DNA of 64,000 bases from Metabacillus mangrovi (GCF_009711125.1 NZ_WMIB01000007.1:1-64000); one strand, 5' to 3'; counted from the first letter of the stretch, positions 8,093 to 17,060 are shown. The notes: generated by a model from the letters alone, not told the origin. A program made the numbers and translations.

Positions 8093-8725
8093 TTAACCAT
8101 GCTCACGCCGGAAATCCCGGACGGTTGTATAAACGGCATGGGGACCTTTTTTGAATTCGGCTGTCTGAAACTCCGGCAGCCATTGGACGCCGACGGTATA
8201 AACGCCCGCTGCAAGCCCAGCCTCGATATCGGCATCACTGTCCCCGATGTACATCGCGTGCTCCGGCTGCGCATCCATTTCTGCAAGCGCCCTTTGGATC
8301 CCTTCCGGCGCCGGCTTCGCCTCGTTTACATCATCTCCCGTTACAACCGCATCAAATTCGATGTCCATTTCCAGTGCTTTCAGGGAAATATCGAGACCCC
8401 TTCTCGATTTCCCCGTTACAATGCCGATTTTGGTCCCGCGTTCTTTCAAAGATTGCAGCATGCCGCTGATCTCCTCATCAGGCTTCACGAGTTCTTGGTG
8501 CCGGTCTTCATACAGCTTATAAAACCGTTCAACTGCCTCCTCTTTATTTTCATGAGCCAGGTTCCTCAAAATAATCTCCTGCTCGGGTGGTCCGAACATT
8601 GCTTTTATGTCATCAGACGTGATTTCCTTTTGGTCGTAGCTTTTGAACACTTCCTGAAAGGCTTGAAACGCATTTGGCAGCGTGTTGGCCAATGTCCCGT
8701 CGAAATCGAAGATCATTGCTTTCAT
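8093..8725 (-). CDS. HAD family hydrolase, phosphoglycolate phosphatase-like
   Basis: Haloacid-dehalogenase superfamily phosphatase of 210 residues. Motif I DFDGTL at 7-12 (nucleophile D7, acid D9), motif II IVTGKS near 119, motif III lysine around EAKPAPEG, and motif IV YIGDSDADIEA. An alpha-helical cap lies between motifs I and II, as in Gph/PpaX. It is likely a small-molecule phosphomonoesterase. The exact substrate cannot be told; PpaX and Gph both fit. AGGAGTG lies upstream. Upstream of it is a gene-free repeat region. Confidence 0.87.
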   Translation of the reverse strand: MKAMIFDFDGTLANTLPNAFQAFQEVFKSYDQKEITSDDIKAMFGPPEQEIILRNLAHENKEEAVERFYKLYEDRHQELVKPDEEISGMLQSLKERGTKIGIVTGKSRRGLDISLKALEMDIEFDAVVTGDDVNEAKPAPEGIQRALAEMDAQPEHAMYIGDSDADIEAGLAAGVYTVGVQWLPEFQTAEFKKGPHAVYTTVRDFRREHG

Positions 8726-8805
8726 TTTTGCTCACTCCTGTCCCTTTTTTCCTTTTAAAGGAATTTCATCATAATTGAACGGGTGGATTCAGAGGTGATT
8801 GGCCA

Positions 8806-8847
8806 TTTATTTGCGAAAAGGAACCGTTTATTAGCGAACGGCCAGAG
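8806..8847. repeat. Pair of 21-bp units with TTTATT-GCGAA core
   Basis: TTTATTTGCGAA at 8806 and TTTATTAGCGAA at 8827 are exactly 21 bp apart. They precede the larger CGA-core array at 8889-9012 and probably belong with it. Both lie upstream of the HAD gene. Confidence 0.6.
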
Positions 8848-8888
8848 AGGTGTGTTCATTTCCGTTTATATCTGCCCTGGCCCTCTCG

Positions 8889-9012
8889 TATATTATCGAA
8901 AACAGACCATATATGATCGAAAACAGACCATATATGATCGAAAATCCCAATATATTATCGATTCCAGGCCATTTATTATCGAAATCCCCAATATATTATC
9001 GATTCCACAAAT
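8889..9012. repeat. Six 20-21-bp units with TATATTATCGA core
   Basis: ATCGA occurs at 8895, 8916, 8937, 8957, 8978 and 8998, giving spacings of 21, 21, 20, 21 and 20 bp. The unit reads TATATKATCGA plus a variable nine- or ten-base tail; tails alternate between AAACAGACCA-like and ATTCCAGGCC-like types. No gene is visible in 8726-9096. Confidence 0.85.
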
Positions 9013-9062
9013 TTCGTCATATTTCGCGCCCTGCCAGCCCCCAATCCCCGGTCCGTCCCACC

Positions 9063-9097
9063 AAAAAAAAGCGGGAGTACAGCCTCCCGCTTCTTTT
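9063..9097 (-). terminator. Intrinsic terminator of the manA-fructokinase operon
   Basis: Stem GCGGGAG/CTCCCGC (9071-9077 with 9084-9090) with a run of eight T on the minus strand, directly after the fructokinase stop. Confidence 0.9.
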
Positions 9098-9978
9098 TAC
9101 AGTGAATGAACCTTGCTTGCGAGCACCGCCAGTGCGATGGAGCCCTTTAATCCGGCAAAATCCTGAAGGCCTGGCGGAACGATGTAGGTGTCCAGGTCAT
9201 CAAGGTACGAGTTTTGCAGGTAGCTGTTCATGTAGGTTTTAAATTTTTCGCGGATGAGCGGGAAGAGCTGCTGCTGCTTCATGACACCTCCGCCGAGGAT
9301 CATCCGCTTCGGTCCGAAGATCAGGGCGTAGCTGACGAGGGCCTGGGCGAGGTAATCCGCCTGGATTTCCCAGACTTCCGGACGGTCTGCGAGCTCTATG
9401 CCCTTTGCGCCCCAGCGTTTTTCAAGCGCCGGGCCGGCTGCGAGGCCTTCCAGGCAGTCGCCGTGGTACGGGCATGCTCCGGCGAACGTGTCATTCGGAT
9501 GGCGCCGGACAAGGATGTGGCCCATTTCCGGATGGTTCATGCCGTGGAGAACCTTTCCGTCCACGACCGCTCCGACGCCGATTCCCGTTCCGACCGTCAT
9601 ATACATGCAGCTGTCGAGTCCCCGTGCTGCTCCCCATGTGAGCTCGCCGAGTGCGGCCGCATTCACGTCTGTATCAAAAGCTGCCGGAACATGAAAATGC
9701 TTTTGCAGCTCCGGGAGCATCGGGTAGTGCGCCCATTTTAACTTTGGTGTAGTGGTGATGCTTCCATAAGTCGGGCTCTCCGGGTTAATATCGGCAGGGC
9801 CGAATGTCCCGACGCCAAGCCCCTGAATCGGATGGCGGGAGAAAAATTCAACTGCCTTCGCCATCGTTTCCTCCGGCCCTTCTGTTGGAAAAGAAACGTG
9901 TTCGAGGATTTCCCCCTCTCTCGTTCCGACTCCGCATACAAATTTTGTTCCCCCTGCTTCCATTGCACCAATCAGCAT
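9097..9978 (-). CDS. ROK family fructokinase
   Basis: ATP-dependent sugar kinase, 293 residues, cytosolic. The N-terminal phosphate loop GAMEAGGTKF is followed by GTFGPADI and NAAALGELTWGAARG. The ROK zinc signature is the Cys/His-rich segment ACPYHGDCLEG. This matches the GmuE/ScrK-type fructokinases. Start set at 9978, where GGGAGGG lies upstream; an in-frame ATG at 10014 overlaps the end of manA without a good site. It follows manA by 19 bp, so the pair would feed mannose and fructose into fructose-6-phosphate. Confidence 0.9.
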   Translation of the reverse strand: MLIGAMEAGGTKFVCGVGTREGEILEHVSFPTEGPEETMAKAVEFFSRHPIQGLGVGTFGPADINPESPTYGSITTTPKLKWAHYPMLPELQKHFHVPAAFDTDVNAAALGELTWGAARGLDSCMYMTVGTGIGVGAVVDGKVLHGMNHPEMGHILVRRHPNDTFAGACPYHGDCLEGLAAGPALEKRWGAKGIELADRPEVWEIQADYLAQALVSYALIFGPKRMILGGGVMKQQQLFPLIREKFKTYMNSYLQNSYLDDLDTYIVPPGLQDFAGLKGSIALAVLASKVHSL

Positions 9979-9997
9979 TGCATTCCCTCCCTCATTT

Positions 9998-10945
9998 TTA
10001 TACGTGCGCTGCAATGATTTCGAGCTGTCCGCTCACTAGAAAAGCACCGAAGTCTGCAGGCAGCAGAACGTGGTCCCCTTTTTCCAGCGGGTACGTTTCC
10101 CCTTCGTGCATCAGGATACCCTCTCCTTCAATCACACTGCACAGCAGAAACGGTTCGTTCTGTTCGAACGCTGCTTCTCCTTGTATCTCCCATTTAAAGA
10201 CCGTGAAGAATGCTTCCTTTACAAACTGTGTGACCTTTTTTCCCTCTTTTGTATCCGCTCTCATTTCAACCTGCGGCAAAGCATGCGGAACGGTGATGAC
10301 ATCCTTTGATTTTTCAAGATGCAGTTCCCGGAGATTCCCTTCCGCATCTGTGCGGTCATAATCGTAGAGACGGTACGTTGTATCGGAATTCTGCTGTGTT
10401 TCCAGAACGACGGTCCCTTCACAGAGAGCATGGACGGTTCCGCTTGGAACGTAGAAGAAGTCCCCTTTTGCAATTTTCACATGGCGAAGGAGGCTGCCCC
10501 ATTCTCCTTCATCGATCAGACGGCTGAGTTCTTCCTTCGTTTCTGCATGGTGTCCGAAGATCAATTCCGCTCCCTCTGCGCAATCGATGATGTACCAGCA
10601 TTCCGTTTTCCCGAGCTCTCCGTTTTCATTGGTCTTTGCATATGTATCATCCGGATGCACTTGGACGGATAGATCGCGGTTCGCATCAAGGATTTTGGTC
10701 AGCAGCGGGAAACGGTCTCCTTTCAGATTCCCGAATAATTCCCTGTGTTCCTCCCAGAGACTTCCGAGGGTGCGGCCTTTGTACTCCCCGTTCCTTACGA
10801 TGCTCTGGCCGTTCGGATGCGCGGAAAAAGCCCAGCATTCACCGGTTTGATCACTTGTTAGTTTATAGCCGAACTCCTGAAGATGGGTGCCTCCCCAAAT
10901 CCGTTCCTTGAAAACCGGTTCGAAAAATAATGGCTGCGCTATCAT
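9998..10945 (-). CDS. manA: Mannose-6-phosphate isomerase, class I
   Basis: Zinc-dependent isomerase interconverting mannose-6-P and fructose-6-P, 315 residues, single cupin type as in Bacillus ManA/Pmi/GmuF. Hallmarks are the N-terminal FKERIWGG, the metal segment SVQVHPDDTYA, the later GKTECWYIID, and FFYVPSGTVHAL with the histidine of the second metal-binding strand. A ribosome site AGAGGAGA precedes the ATG. First gene of a two-gene unit with the fructokinase. No regulatory site was identified upstream. Confidence 0.93.
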   Translation of the reverse strand: MIAQPLFFEPVFKERIWGGTHLQEFGYKLTSDQTGECWAFSAHPNGQSIVRNGEYKGRTLGSLWEEHRELFGNLKGDRFPLLTKILDANRDLSVQVHPDDTYAKTNENGELGKTECWYIIDCAEGAELIFGHHAETKEELSRLIDEGEWGSLLRHVKIAKGDFFYVPSGTVHALCEGTVVLETQQNSDTTYRLYDYDRTDAEGNLRELHLEKSKDVITVPHALPQVEMRADTKEGKKVTQFVKEAFFTVFKWEIQGEAAFEQNEPFLLCSVIEGEGILMHEGETYPLEKGDHVLLPADFGAFLVSGQLEIIAAHV

Positions 10946-10994
10946 TATGGATCTCTCCTCTTCCCTGCGGTTGATTCGATTATAGCATTACGGC

Positions 10995-11024
10995 AGAAAA
11001 AAAAGATCACCTCATTGATGATCT
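10995..11024 (-). terminator. Terminator overlapping the SE1561-like gene end
   Basis: Stem AGATCA/TGATCT (11004-11009 with 11019-11024) followed on the minus strand by eight T. It begins inside the last codons of the gene. Confidence 0.7.
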
Positions 11025-11221
11025 TCTGTCTCTTCTTTATCCCAGTCCTTTTTAAAGCGGTCAAACTTCACTTCGAGGTCATCAAGCATTGAAATCAGTC
11101 GATCGACATCCTCTACATCCGTGGATTCCGGATCCATGGAGTCAATGACTTCCATAAACATATTCAGGCGGTTCTTTAAATAGTTTATTTGTGAGTCCTT
11201 ATCTTTTGATGCGTTTCCCAT
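11012..11221 (-). CDS. SE1561-like small conserved protein, 69 aa
   Basis: A small acidic helical protein, MGNASKDKDSQINYLK onward, with a heptad-like pattern suggesting a coiled coil over residues 8-60. It resembles the uncharacterised 'SE1561 family' of Bacillales. GAAAGGAGA lies nine bases before the ATG at 11221, so an upstream in-frame ATG at 11281 is rejected. Function unknown. Divergent from yfkAB. Confidence 0.75.
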   Translation of the reverse strand: MGNASKDKDSQINYLKNRLNMFMEVIDSMDPESTDVEDVDRLISMLDDLEVKFDRFKKDWDKEETEDHQ

Positions 11222-11327
11222 GCTGTGAATCTCTCCTTTCATCGTTTTAATCGTATCGGAATTTAGCAGAATTGACAACATTCATGGTAAGATGGAAATT
11301 GTGATTTTACTGAAGGAGTTTTGCAAA

Positions 11328-12449
11328 ATGAGTACTGCCCATAGAATGCCCCCAATTACCCCTTCCTACGACCCGTGGGAAGCTTATATGGATATTGAAC
11401 AATATGGAAAACCGCTGCTGACCAACGTCGAGTTCACGACTACAACGCTTTGCAATATGCGCTGTGAGCACTGTGCTGTCGGCTATACACTTTCCCCAAA
11501 GGATCCGGATGCTCTGCCGCTAGAGCTGCTCATCCGGCGTCTCGATGAAATTCCGAATTTACGGTCCTTCAGCATTACCGGCGGCGAGCCGATGATGTCA
11601 CTGAAGTCGGTCAACAACTACGTTGTACCTCTGTTAAAATACGCCCATGAACGCGGGGTGCGCACCCAGATCAACTCCAATCTGACACTGGATCTGGCCC
11701 GTTATGAAAAAATCATTCCATACCTTGATGTCCTGCATATTTCACATAACTGGGGAACGATGGAAGACTTCGCTGAAGGCGGATTTGCGATGATGGAGAA
11801 AAAACCGACGTTCGAACAGCGCGCCAAATACTTTGACCGGATGGTCGAGAACAGCCGCGCTCTTGTCGCTGCCGGTGTGACCGTTTCTGCAGAGACGATG
11901 CTGAACAAGCGGACACTGCCCCATCTGGAAAAAATCCATAAGCAGATCACCGAGGAAATGCACTGTCAGAGACACGAGGTGCACCCAATGTACCCAAGCG
12001 ATTTCGCCAGCGCACTTGAAACGCTGTCCCTTGCAGACACGAGGAAAGCCATCCACCGCCTGCTGGATATCCGAAACGAAGATGTCTGGATGCTGTTCGG
12101 CACGCTGCCGTTCTATGCATGCAGTGATTCAGATGAGGATCTCGAGCTGATGCGCAGGTTGAGGGCAGCGAAAAACGTGACCGTCCGGAACGACCCGGAT
12201 GGCCGCTCCCGTCTTAATGTAAATATTTTCAGCGGCGAAGTGATTGTCACGGATTTCGGTGACACGCCGCCGCTCGGAAACATCCAGACCACCACACTTG
12301 AGAGCGCATATGAAAAATGGTCACAGTCTGAAGTGGCCAAGTCCCTCAGCTGCCACTGCCCGAGCGTTCAATGCCTCGGACCGAATATCCTGGTGAAAAA
12401 CGCGTATTATCCGGGTGAGGATTTCACAGTTAAAAAGGCGAAGATTTAG
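11328..12449 (+). CDS. yfkAB: Radical SAM protein YfkAB
   Basis: A 373-residue radical SAM enzyme with the cluster motif CNMRCEHC (C42, C46, C49) inside a TIM-barrel-like domain. The SAM-contact segment is SITGGEPMMS. Extra C-terminal cysteines (CHCPSVQC) suggest a second cluster or SPASM-like tail. It matches YfkA/YfkB of B. subtilis, whose reaction is not established. AAGGAG seven bases before the ATG at 11328 sets the start. It stands alone, convergent with yfkD across a 21-bp repeat array and a bidirectional terminator. Confidence 0.88.
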   Translation: MSTAHRMPPITPSYDPWEAYMDIEQYGKPLLTNVEFTTTTLCNMRCEHCAVGYTLSPKDPDALPLELLIRRLDEIPNLRSFSITGGEPMMSLKSVNNYVVPLLKYAHERGVRTQINSNLTLDLARYEKIIPYLDVLHISHNWGTMEDFAEGGFAMMEKKPTFEQRAKYFDRMVENSRALVAAGVTVSAETMLNKRTLPHLEKIHKQITEEMHCQRHEVHPMYPSDFASALETLSLADTRKAIHRLLDIRNEDVWMLFGTLPFYACSDSDEDLELMRRLRAAKNVTVRNDPDGRSRLNVNIFSGEVIVTDFGDTPPLGNIQTTTLESAYEKWSQSEVAKSLSCHCPSVQCLGPNILVKNAYYPGEDFTVKKAKI

Positions 12450-12474
12450 TCGAAACGTGGCGAACCATCGCTTT

Positions 12475-12550
12475 TCGACAAGATAATTGACGCTATCGAC
12501 AAGATACTAAACGTTTTCGACAAATTACTGAACGCTATCGACAAACGCCC
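12475..12550. repeat. Four 21-bp units with TCGACAA core
   Basis: TCGACAA starts at 12475, 12496, 12517 and 12538, exactly 21 bp apart. Read on the minus strand the units are GTCGATAGCGTTCAG-like, the same sequence family as the array at 28698-28800, in the opposite orientation. It lies between the convergent yfkAB and yfkD genes. Confidence 0.88.
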
Positions 12551-12554
12551 CCAA

Positions 12555-12593
12555 CAAAAACACCGTCCAGCCCACGCTGAACGGTGTTTTTCT
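12555..12593. terminator. Bidirectional terminator between yfkAB and yfkD
   Basis: Stem CACCGT/ACGGTG (12561-12566 with 12581-12586), with a nested CAG/CTG pair and A and T runs on either side. It serves both convergent genes. Confidence 0.85.
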
Positions 12594-13382
12594 TTATCTC
12601 GGGCGGTCCGAGACCATGTACCCGAAGGACAGGTGGTCCTGAACCGGGATCCAGGCGCCGATCCCTTGAGAGGTTATGTTTTTCACCGTAATTTTGCGCT
12701 TGTTCCCTTTCAGCTCGAGGTACACTTCGCCGTAGGTGACTTTTCCTTTTTCGCTGATCGCCGGGGCGTAGGCATACAGGTAACCCATCTTCTTGACCGG
12801 GACGTTGTAGACCTGGTCTTTTTTCGTGCCTGCACCTACGATGGTTTCGAAGGAAAGCGGCAGATTCGTTTTCTTCATTGCTTTCAGGAGCATCATGTTT
12901 TTGACGTCCTGGATCATTGGCACTTCGGCTGTCAGTCCGCCCTTTACTTTTTTCTGGTCGTTTTGCCTGTAATGCATCTGGGCAGGTGCTGTCCCACCCC
13001 GGTTATCGGAAAGGTTTGAATTGATCCGCTGGTACTCCCAATTTGCAGCGGTTTCCCCGGATTGATAGTTGAGCGCCCAGTGGCCAAGATAAATGGTGGC
13101 CCGGTACCCGACGGCAAGCGGGGAGTCCGAGATGGTCGTTTCATTCAGCTGCTTGATCAGGTCCGGGTTTTCAATCGGGACGGAGGAGGATTCAGCAAGT
13201 TCTCTTGCCAGCTCACTCGGCTGCAGGTATGGAAGATTCTGATCCGGGTTCGGGTACGTATTTTCCTTCGAGATATCAAGGACAGAAGATGGAATTTTTG
13301 TTTTTGCCTCTGTCATGTACATGCTTGAAAAACACACAGATAAGAGCACGCAGGCACAGATGACCCATTGCTTGATTTTCAT
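12594..13382 (-). CDS. yfkD: YfkD-like secreted protein
   Basis: A 262-residue protein with an N-terminal signal peptide (basic MKIK, hydrophobic core about 6-21, cleavage probably after the TEA at 24-26), so exported or membrane-attached. The remainder is soluble, with a well-conserved GYRATIYLGHWALNY segment. It matches B. subtilis YfkD, a protein of unknown function linked to sporulation and stress regulons. Same relative position beside yfkAB as in B. subtilis. Confidence 0.85.
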   Translation of the reverse strand: MKIKQWVICACVLLSVCFSSMYMTEAKTKIPSSVLDISKENTYPNPDQNLPYLQPSELARELAESSSVPIENPDLIKQLNETTISDSPLAVGYRATIYLGHWALNYQSGETAANWEYQRINSNLSDNRGGTAPAQMHYRQNDQKKVKGGLTAEVPMIQDVKNMMLLKAMKKTNLPLSFETIVGAGTKKDQVYNVPVKKMGYLYAYAPAISEKGKVTYGEVYLELKGNKRKITVKNITSQGIGAWIPVQDHLSFGYMVSDRPR

Positions 13383-13550
13383 GTAGAGTCTCCTCTCAAA
13401 GCATCATTTTCCCTAGTTTTTCTCAAGGAGAACGGATTATCCGCTTTTCCCCAAAAAATGATGATTTTCAACAATCCCTCACACTTTATGCATGCATGCC
13501 TTCTGTTTATTGGTAAAATAAAAGCGGAAAGCATCGAAAGGAGTTTGAAT

Positions 13551-14129
13551 ATGAAAAAATTATTACCCATTCTGGTCTTTGCTTTGCTCGCATTCAGCCA
13601 GACAACGGTTCTTGCCCATTCCAAGCTTGAAAGTTCGAACCCCGAACAGGGTTCTTCCGTAAGTGAAAAGCTTGAAACCATCCAGTTAGTGTTTAATACA
13701 GATATTGAAGACTCCAGTACTTTTACCGTAATGAAAGACGGAAACAAAGAAGTCCCTGTGGAGAATATCCAGATTAGCGGCCCTGAATTATCGGGTACGG
13801 TGCCGAATACGATGGAGAACGGTTCCTACACGGTCAGCTGGGATATCGTCGGTGCGGACGGACATGTGATCAAGGATTCCATTACCTTCACATATAACGG
13901 TGCGGAAGAAACACCGCCTGCCGAAGAGGAAGCTCCTGCACCTGAAGAAGAGCCTGAGGCAAAAGATCCTGCATCCAGTGAAGAGCCGGAAGAAAAAAAT
14001 TCAGCAGCTAAAGAAACTCCAGCCGAAGAGCCGGCACAAAACAATCAGACACTCCTCATTATCGGCGGTATTCTTGCCGCTGCTGCAGCCGGTGCCGTTT
14101 TCTTTTCTATGAAAAAAGGCCGCCGGTAA
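13551..14129 (+). CDS. CopC-domain copper-binding protein, membrane-anchored
   Basis: Extracytoplasmic copper-binding protein, 192 residues. Signal peptide 1-23 ends LAHSK, leaving the mature N-terminal histidine typical of the CopC copper site. The CopC beta-barrel runs to about 120, with a second conserved DGHVI near 106. A Glu/Pro/Ala-rich linker (about 122-163) leads to a C-terminal membrane anchor (165-185) followed by KKGRR. The start is set by AAAGGAG. It is coupled to CopD one base downstream. Probably copper uptake or homeostasis, like YcnJ-type systems. Confidence 0.88.
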   Translation: MKKLLPILVFALLAFSQTTVLAHSKLESSNPEQGSSVSEKLETIQLVFNTDIEDSSTFTVMKDGNKEVPVENIQISGPELSGTVPNTMENGSYTVSWDIVGADGHVIKDSITFTYNGAEETPPAEEEAPAPEEEPEAKDPASSEEPEEKNSAAKETPAEEPAQNNQTLLIIGGILAAAAAGAVFFSMKKGRR

Positions 14130-14130
14130 G

Positions 14131-15204
14131 ATGCTTTGGACGATTGCCGCTGAAGTAGGCCTGTATTCGAGCTTTGCCCTGCTGATTGGAACCTTGCTGA
14201 TGGCCTCCATTCCTGAAGCGAGAAAGCCGGAAATCCTTTTATCGAGACGCTGGATGCAGCTTGCTTCCCTTGGTGCTGCCGTTTTTTCAGCAGCGCCTGT
14301 TCTCGAGCTCGCCTCCCGTTTTTATGAAAGCGATGGTTTTTACGGAGGAATTGTCCGGGTCATAAAAGATTTTCAAATCGGCCAGATTTGGGCGCTGTCA
14401 CTCGTTTTGATTATTCTTTTTTACCTGTTCATCACGTTCGCTCCTGTCTTTCAGGAAACACAGTACCGGATGATTGCCCTGTTCTTTGTCATTTCGCTCA
14501 TTTTTGCAGTAAGTGTTAACAGTCATACCGCTTCCTTAAGCCCGTATGGCGCCATTTATCACGCGGTTCACATGATTTTGATGAGCGTCTGGACTGGAAT
14601 CCTGCTGCAGGTGAGCTGGTTTTCTAAAAACAGCCGGAACTGGCTGTCTTTTCTGAAATGGTTCAGTCCTGTCGCGATGATTTCAGTAGGGCTGATCATT
14701 TTTACCGGATTTTTGCTGATGACCCTTCTGATGAATGTAGCGGAATATCCGCAGACGTGGTCGCTGAATTACGGACAGTATTTGCTGATCAAGCACCTCA
14801 TTGTGATACCCGTATTGATTTTCGCTTTTATGAATAGCTTTTATATAAAAAGCAAGCTCCGAAAAGGGAGCAGTCTGGATCCAAGAAAATGGACGAAGGC
14901 GGAAAGCGCGTTTCTTCTGCTCGTCTTTCCGGTTACAGGTGTGCTGGGGCAGTCCGAACCGCCACACAACATTGAGGTTACAAAGGCAACAGATGGATTG
15001 TCTCCACTTTTCACTCTGTTCTCCCCGGACGAAACCATCGCTTTCGGACCCGGTGTGATGAGTGCTCTGTTCGGCGTTCTCGCGCTACTGTTCGCTGCGC
15101 TGCTCATCATGCAGATCCGTAAAAATGCGCCTGCAGTCTCTGCCTTTGCAATTGGACTCTTGTTTACTGTGTCGAGCTATTTATTCATCATGACGAGCAT
15201 TTAA
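14131..15204 (+). CDS. CopD family copper transport membrane protein
   Basis: Integral membrane protein of 357 residues with about eight to nine hydrophobic segments. A conserved NSHTASL motif near residue 130, GAIYHAVHMI and EYPQTWSLNYGQYLLIKH are typical of CopD. The start codon is one base after the CopC stop, and its ribosome binding is poor, so translation is likely coupled. With CopC it would move copper across the membrane. In B. subtilis YcnJ the two domains are fused; here they are separate genes. Confidence 0.87.
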   Translation: MLWTIAAEVGLYSSFALLIGTLLMASIPEARKPEILLSRRWMQLASLGAAVFSAAPVLELASRFYESDGFYGGIVRVIKDFQIGQIWALSLVLIILFYLFITFAPVFQETQYRMIALFFVISLIFAVSVNSHTASLSPYGAIYHAVHMILMSVWTGILLQVSWFSKNSRNWLSFLKWFSPVAMISVGLIIFTGFLLMTLLMNVAEYPQTWSLNYGQYLLIKHLIVIPVLIFAFMNSFYIKSKLRKGSSLDPRKWTKAESAFLLLVFPVTGVLGQSEPPHNIEVTKATDGLSPLFTLFSPDETIAFGPGVMSALFGVLALLFAALLIMQIRKNAPAVSAFAIGLLFTVSSYLFIMTSI

Positions 15205-15234
15205 AAGACCCGCAAAAAAATTGCGGGTCTTTTC
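15203..15234 (+). terminator. Terminator of copC-copD
   Basis: Stem AAAAGACCCGCAA/TTGCGGGTCTTTT (15203-15215 with 15220-15233), overlapping the CopD stop. Confidence 0.9.
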
Positions 15235-15365
15235 TCCTGTTTATTTGTCTGAATATTTACGAATTTAATCTAAAATTGTATGATATCAGTATGAAACCCG
15301 ATTGTGTACGTGTTTCGTCCTACGTAATAACTTGGCTGATCCTGTGGTGGGATTGGTCTTTTTTA

Positions 15366-15412
15366 ATTAGGAAGGACCAAGTCAAAGGTGATTTGGTCTT
15401 TTCCTTATTACA
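15366..15412 (-). terminator. Terminator of the cation antiporter gene
   Basis: GACCAA and TTGGTC arms near 15374-15400 form a hairpin after the antiporter stop, followed by an AT-rich tail with a T run on the minus strand. Less regular than its neighbours. Confidence 0.55.
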
Positions 15413-16463
15413 AAAGATAAAATCCGATCCCCATAATCAAGTACGCAGCCAACAGGGTGGCTCCTTCAAACCAGTTCGTATCGCCGTCATTTGTCAGGAT
15501 GATGGTCAGGAAAACAGCGGTGACCATCGAGATTAGCTCCGGCATCGTGAAGACGAGTGGCATTGATTGTTCGAACAGGAGTGAGAGCAGGACGAGCAGC
15601 GGCGCAACAAACATGGCAATCTGCAGGGTCGATCCGACTGCGATTTCTACTGCGATGTTCATTTTATTCTTGAATGCCATAACGATGGCTGATGCATGCT
15701 CTGCAGCGTTTCCGACAACGGCTACAATGATTACACCGATAAACAGCTCGCTCCAGCCCAGCTGTTCTCCAACGGTTTCAAAGGTGTGAACGAGGTTTTC
15801 AGAAACATAGGCCACCGCAGCTGTTGCGAGCAGCAGAACAACGATCGCCTTTTTCGCTCCCCATTCGGGTTCCTCATGTTCACCCGCTTCATCTGTTTTG
15901 TGCTTGTAGACACCGCGGTGTGTGACAAGACGGAAAAACAGAGCAAACAGGTAGAGCACAATGAGGATAACCGATATTCCAACACTGAATGAAATTGTCT
16001 TCGCTTCATCCATATCCATTGCAAATACTTCCGGAATCACAAACGCGACGATGACAGAAAAAATGAGAAGGCCTGAGTTGTGCCTTGCATCATAGACGCT
16101 GAATTCTTGCCTCTTATGCTTTAGTCCTCCGACTAAAAAGGACAGCCCTCCAACAAGAAGTAGGTTTCCGATGACGGAGCCTGTCAGGGAAGCGAGAACG
16201 ACCCCTGTCAATCCCGCCTGCAAGGCGAAAATGGAGATGATCAGCTCAACGGCGTTTCCAAAGGTCGCATTCAGCAGACCCCCGATTCTCGGTCCTGCCA
16301 CAATCGCCAGACTTTCGGTTGCCCTCCCCATATAACCCGCCAATGCAACGATCGTCAGACAGTAAATACCAAACATGATCAATGAAGGCCATTGTAAAAT
16401 GCTGCCGGCTATTGAAAGAGGCAGTCCTGCTGCAACTGCAATAAGAAATATACGATTTACCAT
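15408..16463 (-). CDS. chaA: Calcium/proton antiporter (ChaA/YfkE)
   Basis: Inner-membrane Ca2+/H+ exchanger of the CaCA superfamily, 351 residues, 11 hydrophobic segments. The two alpha repeats each carry the signature acid: GNAVELIIS around residue 68 and GNAAEHASAI around 254. An acidic-rich loop (KTDEAGEHEEPE) splits the halves, as in YfkE, whose structure is known. AAGGAAGGTG precedes the ATG. It keeps its B. subtilis position between yfkD and an MFS gene. Substrate inferred from the family. Confidence 0.92.
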   Translation of the reverse strand: MVNRIFLIAVAAGLPLSIAGSILQWPSLIMFGIYCLTIVALAGYMGRATESLAIVAGPRIGGLLNATFGNAVELIISIFALQAGLTGVVLASLTGSVIGNLLLVGGLSFLVGGLKHKRQEFSVYDARHNSGLLIFSVIVAFVIPEVFAMDMDEAKTISFSVGISVILIVLYLFALFFRLVTHRGVYKHKTDEAGEHEEPEWGAKKAIVVLLLATAAVAYVSENLVHTFETVGEQLGWSELFIGVIIVAVVGNAAEHASAIVMAFKNKMNIAVEIAVGSTLQIAMFVAPLLVLLSLLFEQSMPLVFTMPELISMVTAVFLTIILTNDGDTNWFEGATLLAAYLIMGIGFYLL

Positions 16464-16574
16464 ACCTTCACCTTCCTTTTGTTTTATTTTATATGTATCT
16501 TTTCCTTTGATACCTCATGTATGTTTCCCCGCTTTTGCCGCATGATAACCATGAAAGCAAGGAGGAATGAAAAA

Positions 16575-17003
16575 ATGTCTAAACAACAGCTGAAAGAAAA
16601 AATTCTCAGCCTGCTCGACCACCATCAGATCGGCTCGATGGCCACCGTCCGGGGCAGCAGGCCGTACTCCCGTTTCATGCTATTTTTCCATGAAGGCTTA
16701 ACCCTTTATACAGCTACGAGCAAAAAAGCCCACAAGGCCGAGGACATTGAAGAAAACCCCCATGTCCACCTGCTTCTCGGCTACGAAGGGAAAGCCTTCC
16801 GGGATCAATATGCTGAGGTCGAAGCAACGGCATCCGTTGAAGAATCAAAAGAACTGAAGGAAAAGTTCTGGAACGGGAACCTGAAGGACTGGATTCAAAG
16901 CCCAGATGATCCGGATTATATGCTTCTCAAACTCCAGCCAACCAAGATCAGCTTTTTTTCAAAAGCTGGCGAAGAACCGGAAATACTGGATATGCAGGGA
17001 TAA
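16575..17003 (+). CDS. General stress protein 26-like flavin-binding protein
   Basis: A 142-residue split-barrel protein of the pyridoxamine-phosphate-oxidase-like fold, close in size and sequence to B. subtilis YdaG (general stress protein 26). Visible features are GSMATVRGSRPYSRFML, the YTATSKKAHK segment and EENPHVHLLLGY. It probably binds FMN or a related cofactor; no activity is established. AAGGAGG lies nine bases before the chosen ATG at 16575. I found no convincing sigma-B promoter upstream, although the family is usually stress-induced. Confidence 0.85.
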   Translation: MSKQQLKEKILSLLDHHQIGSMATVRGSRPYSRFMLFFHEGLTLYTATSKKAHKAEDIEENPHVHLLLGYEGKAFRDQYAEVEATASVEESKELKEKFWNGNLKDWIQSPDDPDYMLLKLQPTKISFFSKAGEEPEILDMQG

Positions 17004-17021
17004 AACCCGGCTAAATACTGC

Positions 17022-17060
17022 AAAAACCCCCGAGATGCTCTGAAGCTCCGGGGGTTTTTA
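17022..17060 (+). terminator. Terminator of the GSP26-like gene
   Basis: AAAAACCCCCG/CGGGGGTTTTT (17022-17032 with 17049-17059). Confidence 0.92.
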
